Shown: positions 25,501 through 34,914 of the stretch, one piece after another
Layout: the number at the start of each line of letters is the position of its first letter
Numbering within the stretch: position 1 is the stretch's first letter
Assembly (NCBI GenBank): GCA_029204225.1
Contig: CM055102.1
Coordinates: 24,891,390 to 24,955,389 of the forward strand
DNA from: Diphasiastrum complanatum
Lineage: Eukaryota > Streptophyta > Lycopodiopsida > Lycopodiales > Lycopodiaceae
Reading direction: 5' to 3'
DNA: 64,000 nucleotides
The notes under the pieces: generated by a model
The model's input: only the letters and a program-made list of their open reading frames with translations
Told to the model about the DNA's origin: nothing
The model's database searches: none
Translations under genes and position numbers: made by a program

Positions 25501-28500
25501 CAATCTGGAATCTGATGTTACTGCATATCACATCATTTTTCTCCAAAAAGCACCCCAAAAAGAGGGAACCATAGTCTCAAACTCATAGGATGATGCCAAT
25601 ATCCCCACTAGAAACCAAGACCAACAATCTCATCATTGGCCACCACAATCCTTCATATTTGCAAAACATTCTATTCTGGAATAGATCCGTATGTATGAAA
25701 GGAGCTACAAATAATGATTTTCCATATATGTGTAGATCATTTTTCAAAGAGAAAGCTTCAAAAAACTTTAGTGCAAACCAAAAAAACCAAAAATTTGTGG
25801 AGAAAAAATACATTTTACTATTGCCAAATTTGCTAAATCAATCAAAGATGATAATTCCATACCGCTAAAATATCAATTCAACACTACCGAAAAAGCATGT
25901 AAAGAAACGAGAGAGAGAGAGAGAAAGAAAGCTTTACTAATGTCTTTTCCATGCCAAAAGGCATATAAGATCAAATGGAGTACATGTCAAGTATGTGAAA
26001 ACCATGGGAGCGTATATAAACGTCTCCAAAAAAAAAACTATGCATAAAAGAGAAATGAGTAATATAACTATAAACTACAAACTGCCAACTGTCCATAAGG
26101 GGGGAGCGAAATAGCTGCCAGGACTAGAGTGATATCATGTAGTGCTGTTGTTGAAAAAAGATGTGATACGAGCTGCAACAGGAGGCAACATGGACCATCG
26201 CTGACGTCGTCCAGGAGGGTGAAAACTGCGTGCTCTCGTAACATGGCGTGAAGTGCGAACTGCTGCAGCTGCATGACTATGAGTGATACACTATCTCTGA
26301 CATCGGTGAGGTGGTATGTCGTCGTCATCGTCATCAGACCGTGTCCGTCTCCTGGTGAAAAAAGACGTAAAATTTGAGCTGAGCCTAAGAGCTAGGATGT
26401 GGTTGGTGAGCTAACTGGTACATATCCTGGCGCAGCAAGACCATCTCCCATAGCATAAGTGCGACACAGCGAGAGTCCTCATATCCAATCAGTGCTCTGA
26501 GTCTAGTAGGCATGTCACTAAATAAACAGTGATATCTCACTCTAATCTCATAATATATGGGGCATCTGAAGATGAAGTGCTCCTCGGACTCTATCTCATG
26601 TAGGGGACATAGCAAGCATAATCTCTCCTCTCGTGGTGTACCCCGGAATCTGCCTGTCTCAATAGCCAACTGATGTGAGGAGACTCTGAACTGTCCCAAA
26701 GTGAAACGGAGACCGTGTAATAGCCCAGAGGACAAATAGTGAGGTAAAACTGGAAGATCAGTGGCATCCTGCTCTAGAAAGTGAGTCCGGTAGTAGTCAG
26801 GCTTAACCCCCAGCTGGTGTCGCCAAGTACGGTCGAGATATGCTCTGTATAAAAAACGTCTAATGTACTGGTGTGTACCCAAAGGGAGAGCAATGATAGT
26901 GATACCAAATGTTGCCATGAGGAAGTGTGATGTCTGAGAGAACCATGATAGCCGGTATCCGAGTCTGAAGGTGATGAGAGGACATGAGTGCAAGCCCCGA
27001 TGGTGTCAAACAGTCTGCACTTACTTGGGGCATCCCGAATAGACTTACGGAAGCAGAATCTCTCCAGCTGGACTAGGGAAGAGTGACCCTTCCCAAGTCT
27101 AGAGTAGCCGCCTGTCTCATACTGAAGGGAGCACACCCATGTAAGTGTAGGAAGAGACCACCTCTAGGGACTATCCATCAAGGGTAAGCTCCTGGCGCTG
27201 CATGAAGGCCCAAGAGGTATTGAAGACCATAACTTTGGTCTTTGAGAGGTTCACCCCTAGACCCCACTGAGTACAGAAGGTGTGTAAACAATCCAACTGT
27301 CTCTGTAATCCCTCTCCAGTACAGGGGAGACTAATACCACATCATCCACACAGAGAACAGAATGTCCCAAAGCCGGCAACCGTCCCCATCACACTGAGAA
27401 ATGACCTGCTCTAGCTCGTCAATATATAATCCAAAGAGAACTGGTGAGAGAGAGCATCCCTGCTTAACCCCAATAGTACTCCAGATCTGCTCAGAAATGC
27501 CACTACCATGACGAAAGCAGCCCAAGACCCTCTCATAGAGAGCCATGACGGCTAGAATTATATCTGTAGAGAACCCCAGGTCACGAAGTCTCTGGATAAG
27601 TAAGAAGCGGGACAGAATCAAAGGCTTTCCTGAAGTCCACAAAACAACACCTTTTCACTCCTGTGTCTAGCTTCCTCAATAAGGGCTCGAAGTGTGAATA
27701 TGTGATCTATAGTGGAATAATGAGCACGGAACCCTGCCTGACCCAAAGCATGTAATCTCCTGGACTGTGCCTCTGAGCTAACTGCAGACTGGAGGATAGT
27801 GCCATATAACTTCGCGAGAATGTGTCCAATCATAATAGTGCAGTAATTACCAGGTACCATGGGGTCACCGTTTTTGTGGATAGGATGTATGATGTTGGTG
27901 CACCAAGAGGATGGGAAGCCCTCAACAACAACATGGTTAAGGAGAGTGGATAGTGTAGGGGCAAGGATATCGGAGGCGTGAATCAGTAGCTCAGAAATGG
28001 TTCACTGTGTGGAAAGGAGTGAAGTAGGGAGGCGAGGGATTCCTAGTAGAGTGGGATAGAGAGGGGGTGGAATGTGTATGTGGGTGCACAAGGAAGTATG
28101 GATTGGTGTTGAGGCTGTGGTGGAAGGTGGCCAATAGCGAAGGATAGGAAAGAATGATCAGAAAGGGTGGTAGGGGAGATATGGAAGTTGTGGATGAGAG
28201 GGATGGATGACGGTGACCCCATGAGGTAATCAACTACACTATGACCGCCACTGTGAGGGTGACAAGTATAGCTGCCAGAATTAGGCCAGTGAGGTAGGCC
28301 ATCATAAATGGCTAACTCATGTGCCTCACCAAACTGTAACAGGTACTCACCATATGAAGTAATAGGTCTTGGTCCATCGGCAGAAATCCTGGTGATCCCC
28401 AAGCTGTCACTATCAAGGGCATGAACTCGCATTTGATCTGTAGCATTATGAACTCTGTCTGTCGTGAAGTTGTCCGGGCATTAAAATCCCCAGTGAGGAA

Positions 28501-28949
28501 AATATGCCCCCGCTCTACAAATCCGACGATATCCACTGAAAGGTCCAAATAAGGTGAGCCAACACCCTCAACAAAGAAGGACGACTCTGGAGGAAAATAG
28601 TAGGCAACAATGAAGATGTCCCTGTCCAAACCAATCGCTCGTCCTGTGATACGAAGCCAAATATACCGTGCATACTCAACATGTCTTACAAACTCGAACA
28701 TCTGATGAAGGGACTCTCTATAGAGACAAGCCACTCCTCCCGAACCACGGTCACTGGCTGATCTAGTCTTAGATCTGTATAATGAATCCCATTTGTATCC
28801 CGGGAAGGTGGGTAAACCGCGCACCTGGCTCTTGTGAGTCTCCATGAAAAACAATAGGTTTCGTCTAGTGATAAAGTCAATCAGATCACCTGTTGTAGAG
28901 GATGAGTGGATGCCATCACAATTCCATACCCCAATCTGAAGATGGTATG

Positions 28950-28995
<46 letters not shown>

Positions 28996-30911
28996 TCAAT
29001 GATTCTCAAGTGCCAAAATGGTACATAAGACTGTGAAATATAAATAAATATGTCGTCCAATGGAGCGCAATGCATTAGTGTCCGACTACATAATGTGCAC
29101 AATATGAAATGTGAAATAGGACCAAAAATTGGCACTATGATATTTTTGTGTGGCCTATAGTGTGAAAGAAGTATGGATCATAGATGCACAGGGCATTTCC
29201 AAACACAATTAGGGTTTATTGGACGCAGATTTATTTATCTTTTGGGTTTTTTCAGTTTTGAGTGTTTTATTAATAGCACAAGTGAATAGACCTTTATATA
29301 ACAGTTTTGGGAGCTCAAGTCAAGAATTGTTTACAGATTGTGTATGGCTTTTTCAACCATAAAAGCCTAACCCTAACTTCTGGAACGTTTTTCGGAACGT
29401 GGATTGCAATTATGATACATATGTGTGTGATGTGCATGTGCGCGTGCATGCATGTGTGAATTTTGGCTCATATTTGTAGCAAAATTTAAGCATGACAACA
29501 ATATTGTTTAAACAATGTCAAGCTAATTGCATATGGCAGGAAATCTCATAGCAAAGAAAGGATAAAAATAGCCAAGATTCTAGAAACCTGTTAGGTGTTT
29601 TGCAAGGAAATGTAGAAAGATACATAGAACGCGACATCGAGAGAGATGTGAGCAACAGCAGGACACAATTCATACCTTTTGAATTCTTTCAAAATACCTT
29701 CACAAGATCTATACACCAATGCAGGCCATGACTAGTAAGAAGATGAGTGGCACAAATGATGCTCTTTGTTTTGAAGAAAACTCAGTCCGAAGAGGATACT
29801 TATTCAGGCATCTATCTACACAACATCGGAAAAACGACTAAAGGGCTAAAACAAATGGAGCAGTACTGGAAGAGGGTCGCACAAAGAACGAAGAGATAAT
29901 GGAGGAGAAGACAAAGAGGAAAAGATGATTGTAAACTTGGACAAAAATGGATGCAGAGCAATTTGATAAGCAAAGGAACCACTAGAATGATCGTCGAGGC
30001 AAAAAACTACATCCATCTAGCATCTTTCAAAGGTTACAAGCTACCTTTCTGCTAAACTGGTGAATATTGAAGCTATGCTCCAAAGCACTAACAGTTTGGT
30101 TTATGTAATGTCGCCTGCAGTAAAGGAGTTAATTAAGAGTTGCTACTATGTCGACTTTGAAGCAACAAATCCCGGTTGCTGTGGATTAGGGATATCTAAG
30201 AGCCTTGTGCTCTGAATATGGAGTGACTTTCTTGTGGATGTACAATGTATATATTGTGCATTGAAATATGCAGGTGTGATCAGTTACACGCAATTGGGCA
30301 ACTTCATATCGATTAGAAAATTCTAATGTAGAGCTCTTCATTCTTGCAAAGAAACTATGGGTCTAAAGCTCTCTTGTTTCTTTCAATATGTATCATATTG
30401 TGACTAAAAACAACCTCATGATTCCAATCTTGCATTGTGATAAAAAAAAGCCACAATTGAACTGACCATCTGTCTTGTCCATTTCACCTTCCGTCTATGC
30501 AACCAGAGTCTCAAAAACTGCATCTTGCATACAGGACAACAAAATCAATGCTCGGAGCACGGCCTTGCAAGATGTCAAAAGGTTTTAGACAGTCAAAAAC
30601 ATTGCTTACCCAGTCTGTCTAATAAAGACAAGATTTTGCATTGCCAAAGGACCGTTTCGATGGGCACAAAAACTCAAGCCATCCCCAGAACTTGAAATTC
30701 ATCTTATGCATAAGAGGCAAGGAGCAATGCATGCAATCTCAAGCTTGAAGAAAAGTCAGAGAAATACCTGAAAAAAGGCGGTGGCAGCAATCAGACCATT
30801 TATGGTGGCCAGTGCCACGTTCACTTCAGGTGTGGGTTTTCTGTGACAATCGCCGTTGCTTACTGAAACCAGCAGCAGCTTAACAAATGTCTCCAATCTA
30901 GAGCTTGCCAT
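6041..30911 (-). CDS. TOM1/THH1-like multi-pass membrane protein gene, 8 exons, 3' end outside window
   Basis: Exons on the minus strand: 30768-30911, 22138-22182, 21832-21865, 13538-13624, 13275-13326, 12914-13100, 6300-6395 and 6041-6101. All borders are GT-AG and the phases agree, giving 235 codons. The protein has several hydrophobic spans (around exons 1, 3-4, 5, 7 and 8) separated by an acidic, then Cys/Arg-rich, loop in exon 6. Pieces such as RWQCWPHACGFVAV, STFLLLLSFWVDLCHEHTDE and DSDTVAQIYSDLF match my memory of a plant subgroup of the TOM1/TOM3/THH1 family (seven-span proteins; TOM1 is a tonoplast protein used by tobamoviruses as a host factor). An in-frame TAG lies just upstream of ATG 30911. 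The last membrane spans and the stop are missing, so more exons must lie left of position 1. Introns 1, 3, 6 and 8 are huge and full of transposons; 2, 4, 5 and 7 are 174-272 bp. Confidence 0.8.
6300..6395 (-). CDS. TOM1-like gene, exon 7
   Basis: 96 bp, 32 codons, phase 0 on both sides. It contains the span VVISIFVLTAGFALLIWVG followed by the short polar loop KGNSKIDSDTVAQ. The acceptor is GACTCAG and the donor GTACTT. Confidence 0.85.
7329..7650. repeat. About 105-bp tandem repeat, three copies, in intron 6
   Basis: Three head-to-tail copies start at about 7329, 7440 and 7543. Each begins AAAGGTT(C/T)TGTTTCAAA and ends with a CTCATT-AAAAGGCT-type motif. The copies differ by substitutions and small indels, so the array is not young. 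The short open frames across it are by-products of the repeat. Confidence 0.7.
7651..10654. other. Intron 6 sequence without recognised genes
   Basis: AT-rich, no convincing coding. A patch at about 9535-9720 repeats the motif GGTCGA/TCGACC in both orientations. A 14-bp direct repeat GGACGTAGTATGCA occurs twice around 10131-10164. Neither could be assigned. Confidence 0.4.
10655..11326. mobile_element. Non-autonomous hAT-type miniature element with 8-bp target duplication
   Basis: 672 bp. The left end reads CTTAGTTGCCCGTTCCGG and the right end, reverse complemented, CTTAGAAGCCCGTTCCGACC. The identical octamer GATGGAAG flanks it at 10647-10654 and 11327-11334. An 8-bp duplication with short inverted ends is the hallmark of the hAT superfamily. 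The subterminal regions are packed with GTTCC/GGAAC motifs in both orientations. Inside, ATCAAAGAAGACACCAAGAT occurs twice and the pair TGAGGCTAGCGGAATCTAT / TGAGGCTAGCAGTAT occurs twice, as does a GTGAAGTC-CGGGCCAGCAGG unit. There is no transposase; it would need one in trans. Confidence 0.8.
11327..12913. other. Intron 6 sequence without recognised genes
   Basis: No coding, repeats or structured elements were recognised between the hAT-type element and exon 6. Confidence 0.4.
12914..13100 (-). CDS. TOM1-like gene, exon 6
   Basis: 187 bp, phase 2 in and phase 0 out. It begins with VDLCHEH, then an acidic run of 13 Asp/Glu among 14 residues, a proline patch, and a Cys/Arg-rich part (CRCWRRWRVRGRQKFLVV) leading into the next span. 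A second frame through the same bases (12904-13125) is also open, but only the frame chosen here fits the phase of exon 5 and the W-V-D-L-C junction of the family. Confidence 0.85.
13275..13326 (-). CDS. TOM1-like gene, exon 5
   Basis: 52 bp, phase 1 in and phase 2 out, encoding ALPQIIFLSTFLLLLSFW with its neighbours' bases, a complete membrane span. The acceptor is TTGTGCAG and the donor GTACG. The final Trp codon is split TG|G between exons 5 and 6, which fixes the reading frame of exon 6. Confidence 0.85.
13538..13624 (-). CDS. TOM1-like gene, exon 4
   Basis: 87 bp, phase 1 in and phase 1 out. It encodes YSTYFILNLIGTKHRW followed by QCWPHACGFVAV. The pattern of aromatic span, RWxCW and HACGF is the most family-specific stretch of this gene. 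The donor is GTAAGG. Confidence 0.85.
13625..14915. other. Intron 3, left part, without recognised genes
   Basis: No coding signal or known repeat was recognised between exon 4 and the SINE. Confidence 0.4.
14931..15014 (+). mobile_element. Very short tRNA-derived SINE with 15-bp target duplication
   Basis: 84 bp flanked by the identical 15-mer CATTATTTACCATAA at 14916-14930 and 15015-15029. Inside are an A box (TGGCTCAAATGGTTAGC) and a B box (CCCAAGTTCAAGCCCC) at the spacing of a polymerase III internal promoter, as in plant SINEs whose heads derive from tRNA. There is no long tail. A partial third copy of the flanking word (GCATTATTTACCAAAAA) follows near 15068, so the element may originally have been longer or have inserted twice. 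Confidence 0.7.
15030..17266. other. Intron 3 sequence without recognised genes
   Basis: Short open frames occur near 16477-16840 on both strands, but they have no recognisable family, splice partner or codon bias. I see nothing else. Confidence 0.35.
17267..17874 (+). repeat. Copia 1, 5' LTR (3' end lost)
   Basis: 608 bp matching 20317-20921 at roughly 95 percent by eye. Homology stops at CTTTTCTGA. A TATATA motif lies near 17642. Confidence 0.8.
17875..19140 (+). pseudogene. Copia 1, Gag and protease
   Basis: The frame enters Gag without a start codon just after the LTR. It shows the Gag pattern AEWIKKDEHAVAIIISSI, has an in-frame TAG near 18048 and a TGA near 18127, and then runs open from 18234. 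Two CCHC-type zinc knuckles follow (CDHCHKPGHTANRC and CMHCKKGHFAYEC), which bind RNA. The protease active site is VVIDSGATSHIT near 18736, with intact Asp-Ser-Gly, followed by LPGALYVPSLRKDLLSVSKM. A frameshift at about 19100 separates it from the integrase head. Confidence 0.8.
19110..20310 (+). pseudogene. Copia 1, integrase core and C-terminal remnant
   Basis: From about 19110 the frame encodes the integrase zinc region end and the catalytic core: LVHSDVCGPM, FIDDYSRM, IIRSDNGGEYKS and YTPKYNGVAERRNRTLVEG, so the Asp, Asp and Glu catalytic residues are present. A TAG stops it at 19607. Coding continues with NGSQVYRLYNP and the basic RRSTRQRRPPDRY region that precedes reverse transcriptase. 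At about 20190 it jumps to ADMVADLLTKPLDKPLF, the very end of RNase H. Roughly all of reverse transcriptase and most of RNase H are absent. Confidence 0.8.
20317..20921 (+). repeat. Copia 1, 3' LTR
   Basis: 605 bp of confirmed homology to the 5' LTR; its true end may lie up to about 40 bp further right, where the 5' copy is deleted. It contains AGTGAATATATACACG, a probable TATA region. A clear 5-bp target duplication was not found. Confidence 0.75.
20944..21156 (-). CDS. Unrecognised 70-residue open frame
   Basis: An open minus-strand frame beginning MKAKIARMECMSVRNLL and ending shortly before the copia 1 LTR. The frame stays open a little upstream of its ATG. It lies in intron 3 of the host gene between exons 3 and 4, but does not fit the family or the phases, so it is not an exon of that gene. 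It may be a fragment of another element. No domain recognised. Confidence 0.2.
   Translation of the reverse strand: MKAKIARMECMSVRNLLSSFLFWTAIKLGMIKPQEANDNYAPVLDKQIHPLKRNSLFLSSGGSLDLSAGS
21832..21865 (-). CDS. TOM1-like gene, exon 3
   Basis: 34 bp, phase 0 in and phase 1 out, encoding VFHFLIGAASAG with the first base of exon 4. The acceptor is TTTGCAG and the donor GTAGTT. A very short exon, but its product fits exactly between exons 2 and 4 in the family pattern. Confidence 0.8.
22138..22182 (-). CDS. TOM1-like gene, exon 2
   Basis: 45 bp, 15 codons (KIEILIEVPNGQKRR), phase 0 on both sides. The acceptor is TTGCTAG and the donor GTATTC, chosen inside a longer open stretch because it joins R-R to VFH as the family requires. 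It is the cytoplasmic loop after the first span. The acceptor could lie three bases further in. Confidence 0.7.
22516..22582. repeat. Compound (GT)n(GA)n microsatellite
   Basis: About 22 bp of GT followed by about 45 bp of GA, uninterrupted. Confidence 0.95.
23095..25560 (+). pseudogene. LINE copy C, degraded, same family as A and B
   Basis: The left end matches copy A (CATTAGGGA, then CGAGGCCCCA and AAGTTATGGAATT). The endonuclease start is recognisable around 23170-23310 (FMEPHES-like). The middle is riddled with stops. The right end at 25214-25438 encodes GIPRETDRLC and ETNEHFIFYCPIQYEI, the C-terminal zinc-binding region seen intact in copy B (26385-26993). It therefore spans the whole second LINE protein but is long dead. 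It lies in intron 1 of the host gene in the opposite orientation to copy B. Confidence 0.7.
26340..28950 (-). pseudogene. LINE copy B: endonuclease, reverse transcriptase and zinc-binding end
   Basis: The best preserved LINE. On the minus strand, from right to left, 28947-28043 is an APE-type endonuclease (IGVWNCDGI, FFMETHKS, ACLYRESLH, FLTGDFNA, then after a frameshift TLSDHSFLSF). Next, 27860-27331 is reverse transcriptase, with QAGFRAHYSTIDHIF and GVKQGCSLSPVLFGLYIDEL. In the YADD position it reads CVDDVVLVS after a further frameshift at about 27360. Last, 27136-26385 is the C-terminal part with CLLCPLHEIESEEHFIFRC, a C-x2-C...H...C zinc-binding motif. At least three frameshifts make it inactive. 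It lies in intron 1, on the same strand as the host gene. Its 5' end abuts a GA microsatellite. Confidence 0.85.
28953..28991. repeat. (GA)n microsatellite at the LINE B 5' end
   Basis: About 39 bp of uninterrupted GA directly adjoining the first endonuclease codons of LINE copy B. Confidence 0.95.
28992..30767. other. Intron 1, right part, without recognised genes
   Basis: No coding. Around 29385-29430 there is GGAACG...CGGAACGTGGATTGCAATTATG, which resembles the 5640-5690 patch and the ends of the hAT-type element, suggesting another remnant. A dense alternating TGTGTG/CATGCATG stretch follows. Confidence 0.35.
30768..30911 (-). CDS. TOM1-like gene, exon 1 with start codon
   Basis: 144 bp, 48 codons, ending in phase 0 before GTATTT. 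It starts MASSRLETFVKLLLVSV and ends VALATINGLIAATAFFQ, the first membrane span. The ATG at 30911 is the first after an in-frame TAG a few codons upstream. No clear TATA box was found at a usual distance. Confidence 0.8.
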
Positions 30912-33060
30912 AGCTTCAAACTCCTATCCTCACCCTTTTTGCAAACTACTATAAGTAAGAGTGTATGAAGCAGCTGAAGATAAACATTTCCAAAGCCAAC
31001 TAGTTATTTGCTCAAATTGGGCACCTCAGAGGCTGCAAAACTGAGACATGGCTCCGGATCTCACAAACCCACAAGAAGATGCGCTACATGTACGAATAGA
31101 ATGGCAACATATGCATATATATGTTGAAATGGGGGGCAAAAAGTTGATGCAAATGCTAGTTCCATGCAAACGCTTTCCGAGCGAGATGGCTACAGTGTTA
31201 GCAACCCATGAATGGGAGGTGTTTCAATTGAGATAAAAAGGTCCAAAAAACAAAAAACCCATGAGGAGGGAGAGCGAGAGACTAGGACGCGTGGAAAAGG
31301 AGAGAGCGACTTCTTCTCATTTTCTCCACCACACCTCATAAAAGTGCTGGTGGGGAGTATTCCTCCAAAATTTAGTGTAGGTAACTAAGGTAGGTTAGTG
31401 TAGGTAACTAGGGTGGGTGCTCAGTTTTTCCTTTATATTCCCATGCACCTCTAAAAGCGTAGGTTTTATATAGCTTCATAAAGCCGAAATTTTTTGTGAG
31501 CCTTTTCATCATAGCTCTCATGTGGATCATTAATAAAATATTGATTCATAGCACATGACAAGATGTGCATGCGGACAACCAATGATAGGCTGCCACATAG
31601 AATTTGCACGTATTGGCAACCTATCATTGCCTATCCACGAGCATAATGTTGAAATAAGAAACACAAAAAAATTAGTTTAACATTGGCAAAAACTGCAAGA
31701 AGAAAATTTTGCACCTGGTCTATGTGAAAACCATAACAAAACAAAAACATAAAAAAAAATAGCAAAGAAAAAAACTCGAAAAAAAAATGTTACAAAAATC
31801 GCAAAAAGATAATAATCATACATGGGCATCATGCAAGAGAAGGCTCTAGTGCCAATAGCCTTCCACCTTGCTTGGGCCCAAACCCCAGGCTGAAACCCTC
31901 GAACAAGGGCTCTTCAAAGGTTAGGTGGCATACATTAGGGTTTTAATACCCCTTTTGAGTATGTGTGCATAATCAACCAGTATGGCATGTTTTGGATACA
32001 TTCAATGGCACTTTACGATGCAAAATTGGAACTAGGAATTGTTAGCACTCATGGTGCAAAATTGGCACTAGAAATTGATGGCATAATACAACAGTGGATC
32101 TCTGCCTTTTTGACCCTGGCGGAGTAGCCATTCCACTTTGGCAAGCTTGTGATTCAGTCGTGCTACTAATAATGCATGCATAATCAACCAACATGACCGA
32201 TTAAGATGCAAAATTGTCATTAGGGTGGCACTTCATTCTATAGTAGTCTACAAGATAGAATGGGCGATCTTTAAAGTGCCACTTCAATTTTGTGCTGAAA
32301 CATTAGAACTTGGCCCGTTCTATGATATGTAAATGCATATAGTTTGGATACATCTCGTATATGTTGTCATGGAATGTATACAAACCATACACAATATCAT
32401 AGGCATTAGACACTAGATGTATCCAAACCATATTCATAGTCTCAAAGGATGACGCATATGATCCATATGCATTCCATATACATTACAAGTTCCTGAAATA
32501 GCTAAGAGTCAAGACCCATTTTTTGCTTCCTCCAATTTTCTTCTACAATCACGAATCGCAGATGATTCACGAGAGAATTGAGGAATCTACAATGCCAAAT
32601 GTAATTTCATATTCTGAGTTTGGATAGTTTTTGTCAATTTTAAGGGAGTAATGCCAAACAAGTCAATAAAAAGTCAAAACAGTCCAATTTTATTGGTAAA
32701 ATTTGTAATTGATAGGAATTGACCAAAAGTAAATCTGATTTTGTTTTTGGTTAAATCTTATGGTGAATTGTATGCAAAAGATCATACTAAAACTGCTTTT
32801 CATACTAGTGGATGATTTTTGTATATTAGGAATTCAACCCAAGTATAGGATAAAAATAAAATTGTTTCAGACTTTTTTCTACAATAATTAAATTTTTACA
32901 TTTACTAGTGTCTATATATCTTCTTAGTACCTAGCTGAAATAGATTTTCAGGGGACTGCAAATTCTAAGGGGGGACGAAGAGTTGACATCAAAGGTAGTA
33001 AGTGTGATCAAGATATGTATCTTTGTAACCATTGAGTTATCCGCAGTTTTGGATTGTTGG
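30912..33060. other. Upstream region of the TOM1-like gene, no further genes seen
   Basis: AT-rich. A purine-rich patch (31260-31310, GAGAGCGAGAGAC) and a duplicated AGTGTAGGTAACTA (31372-31410) are the only visible structures. The promoter of the TOM1-like gene must lie here, but I cannot point to its elements. Confidence 0.35.
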
Positions 33061-33069
33061 AGGGTTTGC

Positions 33070-33787
33070 GGATATTGAGGCAACCCTAACCCTAGTTAAT
33101 AAGTGAGAGGGATTTGGCACCCTGTGTGTGTAACTCCAACCCGATGATCACATAGTTATTTGATTAGTTAGGAAGTTAATAAAAGGACTTTAGGCCTTTT
33201 GAGGGACTTTTAATGTCGTAGGGCCTAAATGTCAAGTTAGTGAATAAAGTTGGGGCTCCCACCAAAACTGGTTTAAAATTCAAATTCAAATTGGTTCCTT
33301 CCAATTTTTGAATTGAGTTCCCTCCATTTTTTGGAACTGAGGTTAGAATTGGCTACTATAAATAGGAGCAAACTCGAGTTTGTAAAACTTGTTTCATCTT
33401 CATTTCTAATACAAGCAGGTTGGTCCTCTTATGAAGTGGATGTGGAATGTCCTTGCTCTCTATCTCTTTCCTCCATCTCTCATGCTTTCTTTGTGGTTGC
33501 TAGTTTGATTATTGTTGGATTTGCTTATTCTTATGCTTTTTGTGAGAGAGAGGGAGAGAGAGAGAGATGAGTAAGCTTTCATCATTGTGGATTAGTGTTG
33601 ATGGATCTTAAAGTTAATTGTGGATCATCTAGGCATGCTGGATTTGGATTTATGCTATCGCTCTCATGGGATCGAACCTCCTCGTGACATCTAACCTCAT
33701 CTCCTTGATGCTTGTGTGCTTGGATCTTGGGTTGACGATAGGGTAGGAAATAGCCCCACAACAATTTTGGCGTCGTTGTCGGGAAGC
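33070..33787 (+). mobile_element. 5' LTR end with TATA box and Asp-type primer-binding site
   Basis: The LTR ends in CCCCACAACA at 33763. Four bases on, at 33768, TGGCGTCGTTGTCGGGAAGC resembles the sequence complementary to a tRNA-Asp 3' end that many plant gypsy elements use to prime reverse transcription. A good TATA box (TATAAATAG) lies at 33357-33365, about 400 bp before the LTR end. The LTR start was not fixed; about 33070 is a guess. An inverted partial copy of the last 180 bp lies at 44426. After the primer site comes a leader-like frame (33870-34157) without known domain, and no pol gene follows. Confidence 0.6.
33546..33568. repeat. Short GA-rich microsatellite
   Basis: About 23 bp of GAGAGAG with one GG interruption, inside the LTR. 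Confidence 0.8.
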
Positions 33788-34159
33788 TATGCCAATTTAT
33801 CAATTTGTAGCATGTTTGGATGGATGTTAGCTTGCATTAGGCATCTTGTTGGCATAAGTAGGGTAAAAAATGAATTTTAGGGTTAGATTGAGAGTGATTT
33901 TGCTTGATTTGAGTGGATCTTCTTGTTTGAAATCTAATCTGATTGTTGATCAAGAGAAGTTACTCAGATCACAATTCTTAAGATCCATTTGGATCTTAGA
34001 AATCAGAGAAAACAACAAAAATCGGTCATTTCTGCCAGATTTGAACAAAAAAGGAGACAAAATCGTCACTTTTTACCCTCTTACAAGAAACCTTCGCCGA
34101 GTTGCAAGAAGCTTCAGTTTTAGTCACGGAACCTTCAAATTGAAGGGCGAAGGTTAATT

Positions 34160-34819
34160 CCCAGCAGATTTACAAAAACATCAAAAAACTATCAGAAAAC
34201 ACCAAAAAATCATCAAAACCCTAAAAAATACAGAAAAAGAACCTTCGTTTGATTCATTGTGCATAGGTGTGATTCAGATCTATCTACTGCTAAGTCGGCG
34301 AAGAATAATACCAAAAATAGAAGGCCAAAGTGACTGTTCATCTAGTTGATGGTAATCTTTTGTGGGAAATTTATAACTTTCTACAAAAATATCAGTTCTC
34401 TAAGGAGAACCTTTGCCTAAACCTTCGACAAAGTTTGTGTTAGTCCTACTTACCATTTTTTATACTCAATGAGTTGGGCGAACGCATTTTTATATATTTG
34501 AATTTAGCATGCTACGACAAACTTGGATCTCTAAAAAAGAACCTCCAATCAATTTGAGATATTGTCCTTATGTCATAGCTCCAAGCTCCTTCTCCAACTA
34601 CACACAAAAGCCATAAAAAGCAAGCAAGCTAGGCATCATAAGGAATAAGCGGAATGCTAGGAGGGTGCACTCTCTTCTTTATAGATAATGGAGAAGCTTT
34701 CCAAAGATGGTGAGGTGTGAAATTCAAGTGTGTGAAGTGTGGGGGAGACTCCAAGTGAAGTAGGGATAAATAGAGTTAAGGGATGAGGTGTAGGGATGTG
34801 TAAGAGTTTCAAGGGATTG

Positions 34820-34821
<2 letters not shown>
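34160..34821. other. No recognised content
   Basis: AT-rich sequence after the LTR element leader. No gene or repeat identified. Confidence 0.35.

Positions 34822-34909
<88 letters not shown>
34822..34909. repeat. Long (GA)n microsatellite
   Basis: 88 bp of uninterrupted GA, the longest simple repeat in the window. The serine-leucine open frame across it is an artefact. Confidence 0.97.

Positions 34910-34914
<5 letters not shown>

Noticed and set aside
33582-33803. 73-codon minus frame also seen at 44416-44673
   Set aside because: Both are antisense or sense readings of the same LTR end; similarity reflects the repeat, not a protein.
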